From: Theobroma cacao
Lineage: Eukaryota; Streptophyta; Magnoliopsida; Malvales; Malvaceae
Length of the DNA stretch: 64,000 nucleotides
Direction of reading: 5' to 3'
Assembly (NCBI RefSeq): GCF_000208745.1
Contig: NC_030850.1
Location: 11,640,640-11,704,639, forward strand
The position numbers and the translations under genes were made by a program. How positions within the stretch are numbered: the first letter of the stretch is position 1; every line of letters starts with the position of its first letter. Below are positions 13,701 through 24,392 of the stretch, piece after piece. The notes beneath the pieces were generated by a model. The model ran no database searches. It saw only the letters and a list, made by a program, of their open reading frames with translations, and was not told the DNA's origin.

Positions 13701-15838
13701 AATGGGTACCTTATTACAAAGTAATGTGAATACTAAATTCGATTATATAGAGTTAAGATATTTTATAATCGAATTCAATAGTATTTTAATAATTTTTTTA
13801 CATAATTGAGTTTTTAAACAGATTCGAATAATTATAGGATAGTGAGTATGCATTAGAAAAGTTAGCATTGATGCTTGGAAGAGTGCTCGAGACAGCACTG
13901 GCTCTACACCTGAAGATTATGCTCGCTTAAGTGGCCACTACTCACACATCCACCTGGTACAGAAGAAAATTAATAAGAGAACAGGTTCTGGGCATGCGGT
14001 GGTTGACATTCCTGGCGCCCTCACAGAGTGCAGCATGAACCAGAAGCAGAATAATGAGTCAACCTCCAGCTTTGAGATTGGCCGGCTTGAATTGAGATCC
14101 ATGCAACGACATTGCAAGCTTTGTGATCAGAAGCTGGCTTATGGCTGTGGAACAACCAGCAAGTCATTGGTTTACAGGCCTGCAATGCTCTCCATGGTAG
14201 CCATTGCTGCAGTCTGCGTCTGTGTTGCTCTACTATTTNTATTTATAATTTTTTTAATTTAAAGTTATTCATTTTACTATTATTATCATTATTTACAAAA
14301 GTTTTTATCAAATGACCAATCATTAATAATATATATTTTAAAATATATTTTTTTAACTATTATTATCATTATTTACAAATTTTTTTATCAAATGACCAAT
14401 CATTAATAATATTTTTTTAAAATATATTTTTAATGTCACATTTTTTAATTTTTATTTTTTATTATAATTTTATTTTTTATTTTTAATATATTTTTTATAT
14501 TATATATTTTATTTTAATTCCTATGATTAGGATAGGATAATATAATATATTTCAACTCTATGACAAGTAATATTTTCATTTTCCTTCTTTTTCCAATTTC
14601 CTTTTGAACTTTTTTCCTCTCCATTTTCTAAGATCCAAAGATGAGATAGAGAATCTATGTATCTTGATCCCCAAGTGCTCATGGCCAAGAAAGGAAGGAC
14701 CACCCATGAATTTGTGGTCCCTTAACCTATACTACCAATTCGGCGACAAGATTGTTGTAATATATATATGAATTCACATTCTTTAAGTAAGAACTATTCA
14801 ATAAACCAAATATTTAAATACAATAAAATACATATATAGTAGAAAAAAAATTTTAATTTATTTTGTTCATAGCAAGACAAACCAAAAGTACGCCCCACAC
14901 TTTTGACGTGAGAGTAAAACCGACTCTTCCTTCCTTTTCTTTAATTATTAAATTATTAAAAAATATATTTAACAGAGCCAAAACCTTATCAAAAGATGAA
15001 AGATCTCACTTCTTCACCAATTCTTACTTTCCGGTTTCCACTTTATAGTTTCACAAAATCTTTTTTCAATTTCGCCCACAACATGGTCTTACCCCATAGC
15101 CACTAACAAGCAGAAAAGGGAGAAGGTAATGGAAAAAATAATAAGAAACAAACCCTGAAAGCGTGTACAAAAATTTTTATTACCTAAGTCTTCAGGCAGG
15201 TTTTAATTTGTCAATCTATCCTTGGCTTGCTGAGATCTTTCTAATTGGTGGGGGGGAAATGAGGAAAATATCGAACATGTAGCCAGAAAATTGCAATCAG
15301 GGAAATTCACAAGGAACAGAGAAAGGGAAAAAAAAATGCATACCTGGGCATGTTTTGGCTCAGAGGTATCAAGATAAGCACAAACCCTGGTATTTCCAGT
15401 GAACTTGACGCTAGGCATGAAGTCCCCTACCAAAACATCTTTTTTCTCCACTATTTCCATGTCGAAAAGATGAGCAAAAGACCTGCAGTCGACAACAGCT
15501 ATAACGTTGGGGTTCACTCCCACAAAGAAAGGGAAACTTGGAGGAACATTGGTACGGAAAACGGTGCTCTTGTGCTTCTCCATTCTTGACCTGAAGAATG
15601 TGTCCGGGCCCTGGAACCAGAAGTAGTCTAGACGATCCGATATTGGTCCTAGCAAAGGCCAGCCGTAGGATCCTGGGATTATACGGGTTGGGAGGTTGGT
15701 TGGTGGCCTTGATGATGGTGCTGACAGTGGCTGAGTTGCCAACGGTGAAGATGATGATGATGGCGGCGGCGGCGGTGGTGGTACTGGCGGTGGGGACATG
15801 CCCATCATTCTGCTTATCATCATCGTGGCCATGGCCAT
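7782..15838 (-). CDS. HPL: fatty acid hydroperoxide lyase (CYP74B cytochrome P450)
   Basis: Two exons, 15344-15838 and 7782-8813, join in phase 0 at KHAQ/LKNFAM and give 508 residues, the usual length. The enzyme cleaves fatty acid hydroperoxides, for CYP74B mainly the 13-hydroperoxides, into C6 aldehydes and 12-carbon oxo acids in the oxylipin (green-leaf volatile) pathway, without O2 or a reductase. After a Pro/Ser-rich N-terminus come PTRIIPGSYGWPLLGP, the CYP74 GFNAFGGFS helix, the ETLRLNPP motif and the heme-binding loop NKQCAGKDYV, with heme Cys about residue 470 (codon 7899-7901). GFNAFGG fits lyase rather than allene oxide synthase. The N-terminus may act as a plastid-targeting region, but this is inferred. 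The single intron, 8814-15343 (6530 nt), is swollen by transposon sequence. Reading past the exon 1 donor adds a false tail to 15203, and a Met before the exon 2 acceptor gives a false start at 8876. Confidence 0.95.
8814..10036. other. AT-rich 3' part of HPL intron
   Basis: Very AT-rich sequence within the HPL intron with many TATA-like runs, especially 9230-9320 and 9650-9800. The open frames at 9441-9705 are low-complexity overlaps on both strands with no protein-like composition. No element boundary could be fixed. Confidence 0.5.
10045..10697. mobile_element. non-autonomous hAT-type element
   Basis: The element begins TAGACCTGGTAATT and ends in the reverse complement of TAGACTTGGTAATT, so the terminal inverted repeats differ at one of 14 bases. 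It is flanked by TTCATAAT (10037-10044) and TTCATAGC (10698-10705), a target-site duplication matching 6 of 8 bases, the hAT length. Subterminal regions are packed with ACACG/CGTGT repeats, as expected for transposase-binding sites. The AT-rich centre has no coding capacity, so mobilisation would need a transposase supplied elsewhere. It lies inside the HPL intron. Confidence 0.85.
10706..12246. other. HPL intron sequence, possible decayed retroelement
   Basis: There is no open reading frame of note. The segment near 12010-12190 has the character of a retroelement terminal region (moderate GC, then CCCTAGGTATCAATTTTG and a T/C-rich tail), but no second terminal repeat or primer-binding site was found. 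It is treated as unassigned. Confidence 0.35.
12247..13032. mobile_element. non-autonomous DNA element rich in GGAATAG motifs
   Basis: The left end has CTTGGTTCACTGGAAAGAAT followed by repeated GAATAG. The right end, read in reverse, has TTTAGTTTAATGGAATAGTT. The two ends are loosely inverted copies of each other, around an AT-rich centre with no gene. A longer relative with similar terminal GGAATAG repeats occurs at 54867-58240. No exact target-site duplication was found, so the superfamily is open. Confidence 0.55.
13033..13861. other. HPL intron sequence of unknown origin
   Basis: This stretch is less AT-rich than its surroundings (13100-13680). It has a 76-codon minus-strand open frame at 13438-13668 with no family I recognise. 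Its base composition resembles the SPL fragment next to it, so it may have arrived with that fragment, but this cannot be shown from the sequence alone. Confidence 0.35.
13862..14238 (+). pseudogene. SPL1/SPL12-like C-terminal fragment, captured piece
   Basis: About 125 codons read without a stop from SIDAWKSARDSTGSTPEDYA through GHYSHIHLVQKKINKR, a Cys-containing CKLCDQKLAYG stretch and the hydrophobic VAIAAVCVCVALLF. This is the C-terminal region of the large SQUAMOSA promoter-binding-like proteins (SPL1/SPL12 group): ankyrin-like part, then membrane-like tail. The DNA-binding SBP domain and the end of the protein are missing. It stops at the single N at 14239 and enters AT-rich DNA. It lies on the strand opposite to HPL, inside its intron. 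It is a fragment, not a working gene; the intact frame suggests a recent copy. Confidence 0.85.
14281..14440. repeat. two-copy 80-bp tandem duplication
   Basis: TATTATCATTATTTACAAA starts at 14281 and again at 14361, followed in both copies by ATCAAATGACCAATCATTAA, giving an 80-base period. It directly follows the SPL fragment and the ambiguous base at 14239. Confidence 0.8.
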
Positions 15839-18399
15839 GGAGGTCTAGCTAGAGTGTGAGACTTAGACACTGTCTCACTTTCTTGTCTCCCCTATTTGCC
15901 TTTTGAGAACTTTTCGTTTGAGAGGAAAGAGGGCTGATGTGCAATTATCAAACAAGTTTGGATTGCGTACTCAGGAGGCATTCGTTACCAGAGAAAAGTC
16001 GGGAAAAGAATTAAGATTTTTTTGGATAAATGGAGGAAAAGAGCCAAAAAAAGAAAGTCATGTTAATGTGCAATTGATTTTAATCATGTATTTAATTAAT
16101 TGCAAACTGATTTTTATTGTAAACGTGCTTTAGGCAGTGCGTTAGTATCGGTCCTATGACGCTGATATGTTCTTTCGTTCAGTAGGATGCACATTACTGT
16201 TCCCTCATCAAAATCATGTGTCTCAAACGTTACCTCTTAAAAGGGCGAAAAAGAAAGCACACATCCCCTTACTGCATATTAATCCAACTATCCCTTTCAA
16301 GTTTTCATTTAATAAGTGGTGAAATTCTCTTGATTTCTCACCAAATTTTGGACTAAATAAATTTTCTAATCCTGAGAGAGAATATGCTTGCTCTATCTTA
16401 ATTTCTGTTCTAACTCCTCTCAAAACTCTTTTTTTTTTTTAATGAAATCTCGTACCCGTATCATTAGAATTTGATTGTTCACAATTTATATATTATTTTT
16501 CTATCATAGGCATAGTATTTAATTTTTGGTTTTTTAGCATAATATTTTTTAAAAATTAAATTATTTAAAAATTTTAAATAAATTTTTATTATTTGATTAT
16601 ATTTAATTAATTTATTATATTTTTATTTTAAATCAAATAATATTTATAAATAATGGTTAATTAATTATTGTTTCTTTTAAGTGTCCGCTTATCAATTGTT
16701 ATGACATGTGCATTGACATAATAAAAATGTTATGCAATCATATTATAATATTATATTAACATATTACATTATCATCACTGTAACATATCAATACTATGTG
16801 ACATAAAATAATAAATAACATTTTGATTAATCACTGTCGATCAATAGTTACATATAAAAATTATTTTAATTTAAAATAAAAATATAAAATATTAATTAAA
16901 TATAATAAAAAAACTAAAATCTTATTTAAAATATTTTAAATAATTCATAGAATAGAATATTTTTGAATGCGAATCACCACAGAAAAATAGAAAGACCTGA
17001 CACTAAAAAGCCAAAACAAAACAGAAACATCACTCACTCATACACTACCAGCATTCCAAACAAGTCAGTATAAAGATGAGATCATAATTGCCCAGGGAAA
17101 AACAAAAGTAAAAAGATAGGTTAGGTTTGTACATTGCGAGAACAACTGTTCGTCTACTTTTATTGCTAACCCAATTTTCATTCTCCAAACTCAGCAATCT
17201 CAATATCCATCTTTTAACCCTTGAGTATACCCAGAAAACTCTTAAATTTTTTTTCTTTCTATCACAATTGGGACCAATAGTTCTGGAGTCTGGAGGTTCA
17301 AGTCCTTACAAAAGAGACAGTATGAGCTGCAGGAAAAGTAACGTAAGGAAATAAAAAATCGTTCTACTTTGAATTGACTTATTATTTCCCACACAGCCTT
17401 GAAGACAAAAGTAAATATACTTTTAAAAGCCGCTGTGCAAGAGTCATGGTAAATTTGGAAGGTGTTAAATGCAATCCCATTGTACGAGTGTGAGGTATTC
17501 CTTCTCAATCTCCACCACTCCCTTGAGCAAATATCTCACAAAAAAAGACATATTAACTGACGCATGACATGACTGTAACATCCGCATTTAACTCGTGTTC
17601 TCCCCCTTTTTCTCTCTCAAAAACAGGAGCAATTGTTCACAATGTTGATGATGTATCTGTTCGCATGGGAACCGTCCCCGCATCCTTCCAAATTTTCCAA
17701 GACAAAATCTCTTTCCAACATTTAATAGTTGACAAGTTTGAACTGAACTGCTGTAATATGCGAGGGTTAACGTATATGAAAAGTTGTTGACTTTTTCTTT
17801 TAATTTAATTTTTCTATTTAACATCATAATTTAAATTACTAATATAATCCTGTCACGTCACCTTAATATGCTTTAATCAATATGGGATCAGTGTATCTCC
17901 AAGCACTCATCTTTCATATTGTCCGTTGGGTCACGGGTTAGCAAAGATATTGCTGACTAAATCTCAGATTTGAGCCACTTATCACGACCCTCCGTTAGTT
18001 ATCAAGATGAAAATTTTCTGACAAATCCCAAATAGTTGCACGTTAACAAAAATTGTAAGATATTAGTGAACAGCATCTCAGGTACATTCTTTTCTGATAT
18101 TCTTATTCTCATAAATAAGATTTCAAGTAACATTAGCCCAATTCTGTTTCGTAAAATGTGCATCAGCTGGATTTAAACAATATGCTGTCAACAAAAACCG
18201 ACATTGTTTGGAAAGGATGTAGGCTTCCGAGGTACGGAGCAGCAATTCCTTAAGTCTTGAGCTCTACAGTCTTTAACAGCAACCTACTTGGAAGTGTGAT
18301 CAAAATTAGGCTTACAACACTACTATTAGTATCTCACAGTCAGCACCCCAGTTGTTGACAAACATCTTTACAAGCAAGCGGTATGAGTTTAGTGACGAT
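15839..18399. other. intergenic region, HPL promoter and CAP-H 3' flank
   Basis: This spacer lies upstream of HPL (-) and downstream of CAP-H (-), so the HPL promoter should lie in its left part. Open frames at 15903-16133, 16223-16423 and 17127-17827 overlap on both strands and have no recognisable domains. An inverted-repeat element at 16541-16960 is listed separately. No other feature could be supported. Confidence 0.5.
16541..16960. mobile_element. foldback element with long inverted arms
   Basis: The left arm, about 16541-16670, is matched in reverse complement by about 16815-16960. Shared pieces include ATTTAATTAAT and TATATTTTTATTTTAAAT in the same order and spacing. The loop of about 145 bases is not repeated. 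AT-richness raises chance matching, but the ordered similarity over more than 100 bases is hard to explain otherwise. No coding capacity. Probably a MITE with long terminal inverted repeats. Confidence 0.6.
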
Positions 18400-21300
18400 C
18401 TAAATCGCTTCACTTGTGCGCTTACCGTTGTGAGGAAGTTGTATACCAAGGTCATCCATATTGGGACAGCCGTGGATGCTCAGTCCATGCTCATTGGCCA
18501 AATGTAGTAGGCATATGAAACATAGATGAGGAGAGATTTCCTCAATTGTTGTCGCAGCTATGCAATCAACAGGGAAGCTAGCTAAGAGATGCTTGAAAGA
18601 TACCATCTCTTCGGAGCCCTGTGCAAAAGGAACTAGTCCAAAGTTAGAACTCACAACGTCACAACTAAGAAAAAAATGACCACCGCCAAAAACAAAGTAC
18701 CATGTTCCATATCACGTTATGGTTCTTGCTTTGGAACATTTCAACATAATGGGTTTTTTTTTTTTGGCCTTTTCAGACACCCTAAATTCTTGCTTCTTTA
18801 TATTCTGAAGTATTGACGTATTTTACAACTCTTTAGCAGCAAAACTATTAATTTCAGCATGAAACAAAAAAAAATACTAAAAATATTCAATTAGTAAAGC
18901 CCAAATCAAATGTTTTTTATAATTTACTTAGTCAAGCATTTGGGTTGAAGTAATTAGGATGTTGCTTCCATGATTCCTTGTTCTCTAGGCCCATGATAAA
19001 TAGACAAGTTCTTATTGATGAAGGTTTGGAACTGAGCTCTCTTTTGTTTATAGATAGGAAATATAGCTGCAAGAAGTAAGTTACTATCAAAATCTTCATA
19101 TAGCAGACACTTAATCAAGCTGCCAATAATCAACAATTAATTGCCTATGGAAACATTAAAATTATCAGTCAATGAAGGAAATCAAACTTCTAGCTAACCA
19201 AATCAAGTTCTCATTTCATTATGCTGCTTCAATTTTTTTTTCTTTATCAAACATGACATGCTTTTAAGCTACATTCTCTAGGATTCAGCTCTCTGATATA
19301 CTCTCTTTTATCTTATTATTTTAGAAAATGAGTTTCACTGCTTCAGTTTTCCTGTAGTTGCACTGCCAATAAGCAAAGATGCATTTGGGTGCCTCCATGT
19401 GCGGGCAAAGCACATTCATGGAGACTTTACCCCACTTAATTTGAAGCAATATGATGACAATAAGATAACTATGCTTGCTTTTAAAAAAAAAAAACAAACT
19501 ATCCTCTCTGATTAAAAGAAAGTTACAAAAAGCCAGGAAAAATGGTTTACCTGACACTGAAAAGATGTTTCTGGTGAACGTTGTATATGGTCCCAAATAG
19601 TTTCTTTCAAATTTTGGACATCAACTTGTTTAGAGGTCTTGTCATACTTAACTTCAATTTTACTAACCTGAAAATGAGATCAGAAAGAAGACCAGAAAGG
19701 AACTAGCTATTAACTATATATTCAAGATCTGAGATAAATCTTAAATTACAAATAACCCATCCCAGGCCTATTACCTAAACCCTCAACTCCTCAAGGCAGT
19801 AGTTGAGGTTTTAATTTACAATAAATCCAAAATGTAGTCCCTGTAACTCCTTGTCACTCTAGTGGGCAACATGAAGGGGCTAACATGGAAATAAAGGCTA
19901 AAAGACCAACCTGACGAGGTTGAGAAACAAGCATGTCGGAGTTATCAACATCCCTATGATCAATTTCATTGTCAAATTGATCGCCAAATATGCTTTGCTC
20001 GTCCCAGGATGGCTGTGGTTCATAATCATCACACTGCTCCCTTGATTCATCTGAGAAATCAAGTAACATGTGAAGCTAAAAACTACATCATATTATATCA
20101 GTAAATGTTTAGCATTTTATCATCAATAGAAACATTGAAAATAAAAGATTCAATCGATGAACTTTTACAACAGGAAGAAACCATTAAGATGAACGCTTCA
20201 AAGAATGCATCAAAGAAGTTCCAGATATGCATTCGTGAGTCGGGAAGAAAAAGTTTCCATCGGAAATCATAACCAAATTGAGATATTTAAAATATTCAGG
20301 CAAATGAATAAACATTTACATTAAATTCACAAAGCTAAGTAGCAAGTAAAAACCAGCTTTTAACTAAAACTTATTCAAAGAACTGACGTTGTACGATATA
20401 AAACAAAATGATATAAACGAAAGTAATTCCTGATGCATACTGATTTAACTAAAAAAAACAGTATTATTCTTGGCAATCATGTAAAATTATTTAACATTAT
20501 TCCTGAAATATTTTTACAGGAATAATATTCCCAAGCCCATCTAACCCAATTAAGCAGGATTCAGTGCGAGATGAAACAAGGGAGAGTGCTTAATCATCTT
20601 CATTTGGTTGGAGATTGGAAAGCACAGTTTACACTAGCTTCAAAATTTTTACCATCATACACAGTCGTTTTATTAGAGGAAACTTTTAGTTTTAGTTCAA
20701 ATAGTTAGGAGTACAACAAAAAATATAAATACCTTCTCTTAGGTGAACTAAAAAACCAGACTTGCAAGGAATGTATATGCCCCTTCCCCCTTGAAAATAT
20801 TCCAAACAGGGAAGATAAGAGCAGCCTAACTCTTATCCTCTCCTCTCCTCTCCACATAACTTCATAATAATTGAAAACAAAAGAGAGAGCTGCATCATTC
20901 ATGATATGAGAATAAAAATTAAAGAAACAACTAGCGCAATACAAGAACTACATAATCCTAGCAACATGGAATAGATGGACTCGAATGATTGGCAGTTCAC
21001 AGACATTCAGAAAAAATACTACAATCTAAAAAGTATCTACTTGAGAAGAAAGATTACCTGGCAACTTTCTCCTCCTTCTACCAAGGCACTGCAAAAGAAC
21101 ATGATTCTTATGAAAAGAAGCCAAAATGGGGAGAAAAACCTTTCAAAAAAAAGTCATAGTTTATTATCAAACTCCTGGCACACATTACCATCACATTGGG
21201 CAAAAGAAACAATTTGACAAGATCCTCTGGTTGATAGTGACAATCTTCAGGAAGCTTTGTATTACAAGGTGCTCTGTTTGAAGGTAGAAGTAATGACTTC

Positions 21301-24300
21301 GGATTTTTTGGAGGAGCAAAGATGTCCGGCATTTCATTATCCAAGGCTTTTGTGAAATCAATATCAGGCTCAACTTGTTTCTTATTTCTGGCTTTCTTTG
21401 TTGTTAACACTGCTGTATTTTCTTCAGCAGAGACATCCTCAGAACCTGTGATATTTCCTACTCAAAATCATGTTAATTAACTACCAAAGAGAAAAAGGTT
21501 GATTGAAGATAGCACCTGCCAATGAACCCATAACATGTACCTTTAGCTTTTCGATATTTCCAATGATCAGGACCAGCCCAAGCATTTTGTTTCGAAGAAA
21601 ATCCCAAGCTCAAAAACAAAAATTCATCAACTTTTTCAAATCTGTCGTCCACATCAGGATTGGTGAAAGAAAATTGCTCAGTAACCTGTGGAATTCAATT
21701 ATGATTAATTGATAAGAAGCATACAATTCCATTATTAACCTCTTCAAACACTTAAGAGATGGAAACATGCTAAACCTCCTGATAACCCATAAAAGTTGGC
21801 TCTGCCCCATTATATTCGTCATCAACAAAGCCTGATTGGTCATCATGATCCAAAGCATCAGTTTCAAAACTCTCATATGCAACACCATCAAACTCAGTTT
21901 CATTGTTTATAGTATCAGCTTGGTCAGTTGATCTCTGGCTGCAGAAGTTCTCCAGTGGCCTTCTGTTACCTTCAGTGAATTGATTGACTATATTCTTGAG
22001 AGTCGGTGAAATCTCATCCTTTGCTCGCATGTTTAATACCATATGCTCAATGTATTCTGTAAAATAGATCAACAAACGACATAATTCAAAAACCTAAGTT
22101 CTCAGATAAAGATGTCAAAACACACCAAAGTCCAAAGAATGTATTGCAACCAAAAACAAACCTCCAGCAAAAGATAGATCAATTGTTTCTGATATATCGT
22201 GTTGATTTGAACAAGGCATTTCCTTCCCTGGCACTTCAAACGAATCAAAGAGAACCCGACATCCAGCATAAACACCAAGATTATTCAACAACAGACCCTT
22301 GGCTCCACCTTCATCAAATTGGGCAGATGTTTGATGATAGAGTGGATCCACTGCAAATGCAACTGGAAAAGCCAAAAGATGGCATCATAATCAAAGCTTG
22401 AATCTCACACTGGAATCAAGATTGTTGGGATGCGCAATTACCATCAAACTTCTTTACATTAAGAGCCTCAAAAGATGATTCCAACGTTGACAAAGGTGAC
22501 ATCTGCATATATAGACATTTATTAATAGATTAGTTTCTTGAATTGGTAATTTATGTAAATTTAGAGACCACAAACCTTTTTCTCTGTCTCTTTCTTTGAA
22601 TTGCCTTCCTGTGCAGTATCAACATTGGCATCCTCCACTGCAGAGTCTGGCATTGTAACATGATATCACATTTAGCAAAACTCTGGCAGGATAAAGTTGA
22701 GCAAATCAACAGATATAGAAAATTCAGACCATAACCTATTCTCACTTTTCCATGATAAATTTTAGTGATAAGTATGCATCAATTGAGGTTCTTATGTAAT
22801 GATTAAATAACTTAGCATCATTGTATGTTATACCCAAGTAAATGAAACAGATCACAAACCACAAAGTAAATGTATCTTTTAGACTTCATATGTGGAGTGA
22901 CTGTCTTTGTATCTATGTATATGTATATGTATATTTCATAGAATATGATTAGTTTGTAGATTCCATGGGTTTATCCTCAATTCCCTGTAAAATTTGTAAA
23001 ATCCTTAATGTTAGCATGCCTTTTAATTGCCTCTTGCATTTAATGCCATCAAATAGTGCATATGATGCTCTTAGCCATTGTTTAGTTCTTAATTTAACAG
23101 TTTTGCAAAAACACGAATCTAATCTGAAGAAAAGCAAATGCAACAGAGAGCTTCATTGATAAATAACAAATCAAAGGTACAAGCTGGAGTGAGAGAGAGA
23201 GAAGCTAGGTACCACCATGAAACCTAACCTTGCTCATTTTCATGACCTGCTCTATTTATCCCACCAAGAACCTTGTATGCCTCTGAATGAACTGAATCCA
23301 CCCTCAATGAGTAAATCTTAACACCAGCTTCCAAAGTACAACTGGCCTGTATGAAATGAAATGTAACTCATTCTCTAAACATGTAGAAAAGGGTGTTGGT
23401 GTTATCAATTATCAACTCCATAATTTCTTTGGCATTTTTTCTCCAGACATATCTAAAAGGTTTTGCATTCACTGTTGTAACCAATGGCTTCAGCTGAACA
23501 TATGCACAGCAGTTATTCATATTCTGAGAAATGTTCCCTTGAAAATGCACATGCACTGATTCAGAACAACATCATTCTAGTAACTTCTTGTTTCAGTCTA
23601 ATCACCAATTTACTCACTGGAGTTTAAAATTGCAACAACACCAGTAACTAAAAGGAAATGCCTTTCCCATTAAATAAGCAATAAAACGTGTAAAATTCTG
23701 CACTCTAAACTACCGATTATAGCCCCAATCTTTTCTTATGAATTTGTTTCGAATTCGATTTCTGGGGCGATATAGTTTCTACCATTTTACACATAAGAAA
23801 AAAGATAAACATACCTTTTGAAAATTTGTCTCCACATCATTTTCCTCTTCAACCTTAATAATTTCACGAAGATGGTCTATCAAATTCAGCTCCCAAGTAT
23901 TCTTTTGATTTATTTTCTGCACCCAAAAAAGAAAAACTCAAAATTAAGTACAAAGAAAATGACATTAGAACAAACTAACCACCAAAACTACAATGCTATC
24001 ACTTAAACCTAAGTTTTCTTAATTAAAAAATAAATTCACCAAATTTTAACAGCGTTTACTTAAACCTAAAAAGAGAATTCCTCCTCTTTCTATAATATAA
24101 ATAATTGAGGGAGAGAAAAAGGGGAATTAGATACATTTTCACTGGCCAATTTGATGCAATTGTGGAACAATTCAAGAATTTGGTCCTTGGCGAGGCAAGG
24201 ATCGGGATCAGTAGGCGGCCGCACATGGGGAGCGACGGATTTTCGGCGGACGGCGGCGGCTCGTGCAGCGCGAGCCTGGGCACGCTCGAGTCTGTCGTCG

Positions 24301-24392
24301 TTAGAGCCCAAGAAGAAGGGGCTTGTGGGGGATTGTATGCGAGAGGCCATAGGGATCCTCTGTCTAGGGTTAGGGCTTAGAGCTTCGGCCAT
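18400..24392 (-). CDS. CAP-H: condensin complex subunit 2 (CAP-H/Barren kleisin)
   Basis: Thirteen exons: 24135-24392, 23815-23916, 23229-23346, 22576-22646, 22442-22502, 22162-22362, 21776-22056, 21541-21685, 21189-21445, 21058-21088, 19911-20050, 19551-19667 and 18400-18618. They total 2001 nt and 666 residues, close to the family length, with all phases consistent. CAP-H is the kleisin of condensin I: it bridges the SMC2-SMC4 ATPases and holds CAP-D2 and CAP-G for mitotic chromosome compaction. Landmarks are the Arg/Ala-rich N-terminus (RLERAQARAARAAAVRRK), FAVDPLYHQTSAQFDEGGAKG, FTNPDVDDRFEKVDEFLF, AWAGPDHWKYRK, SWDEQSIFGDQFDNE, and the C-terminal winged-helix-like part (VKYDKTSKQVDVQNLK to LCFICLLHLANEHGL). 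Exon 10 is only 31 nt. All introns are GT-AG. Confidence 0.96.

Noticed and set aside
15203..15343. Extension of HPL exon 1 as coding sequence
   Set aside because: It follows a good GT donor, breaks similarity to CYP74B right at that point, and exon 2 continues the protein in phase.
17127..17827. Several overlapping open frames on both strands
   Set aside because: They overlap each other, have no domain or biased codon use, and lie in spacer DNA.
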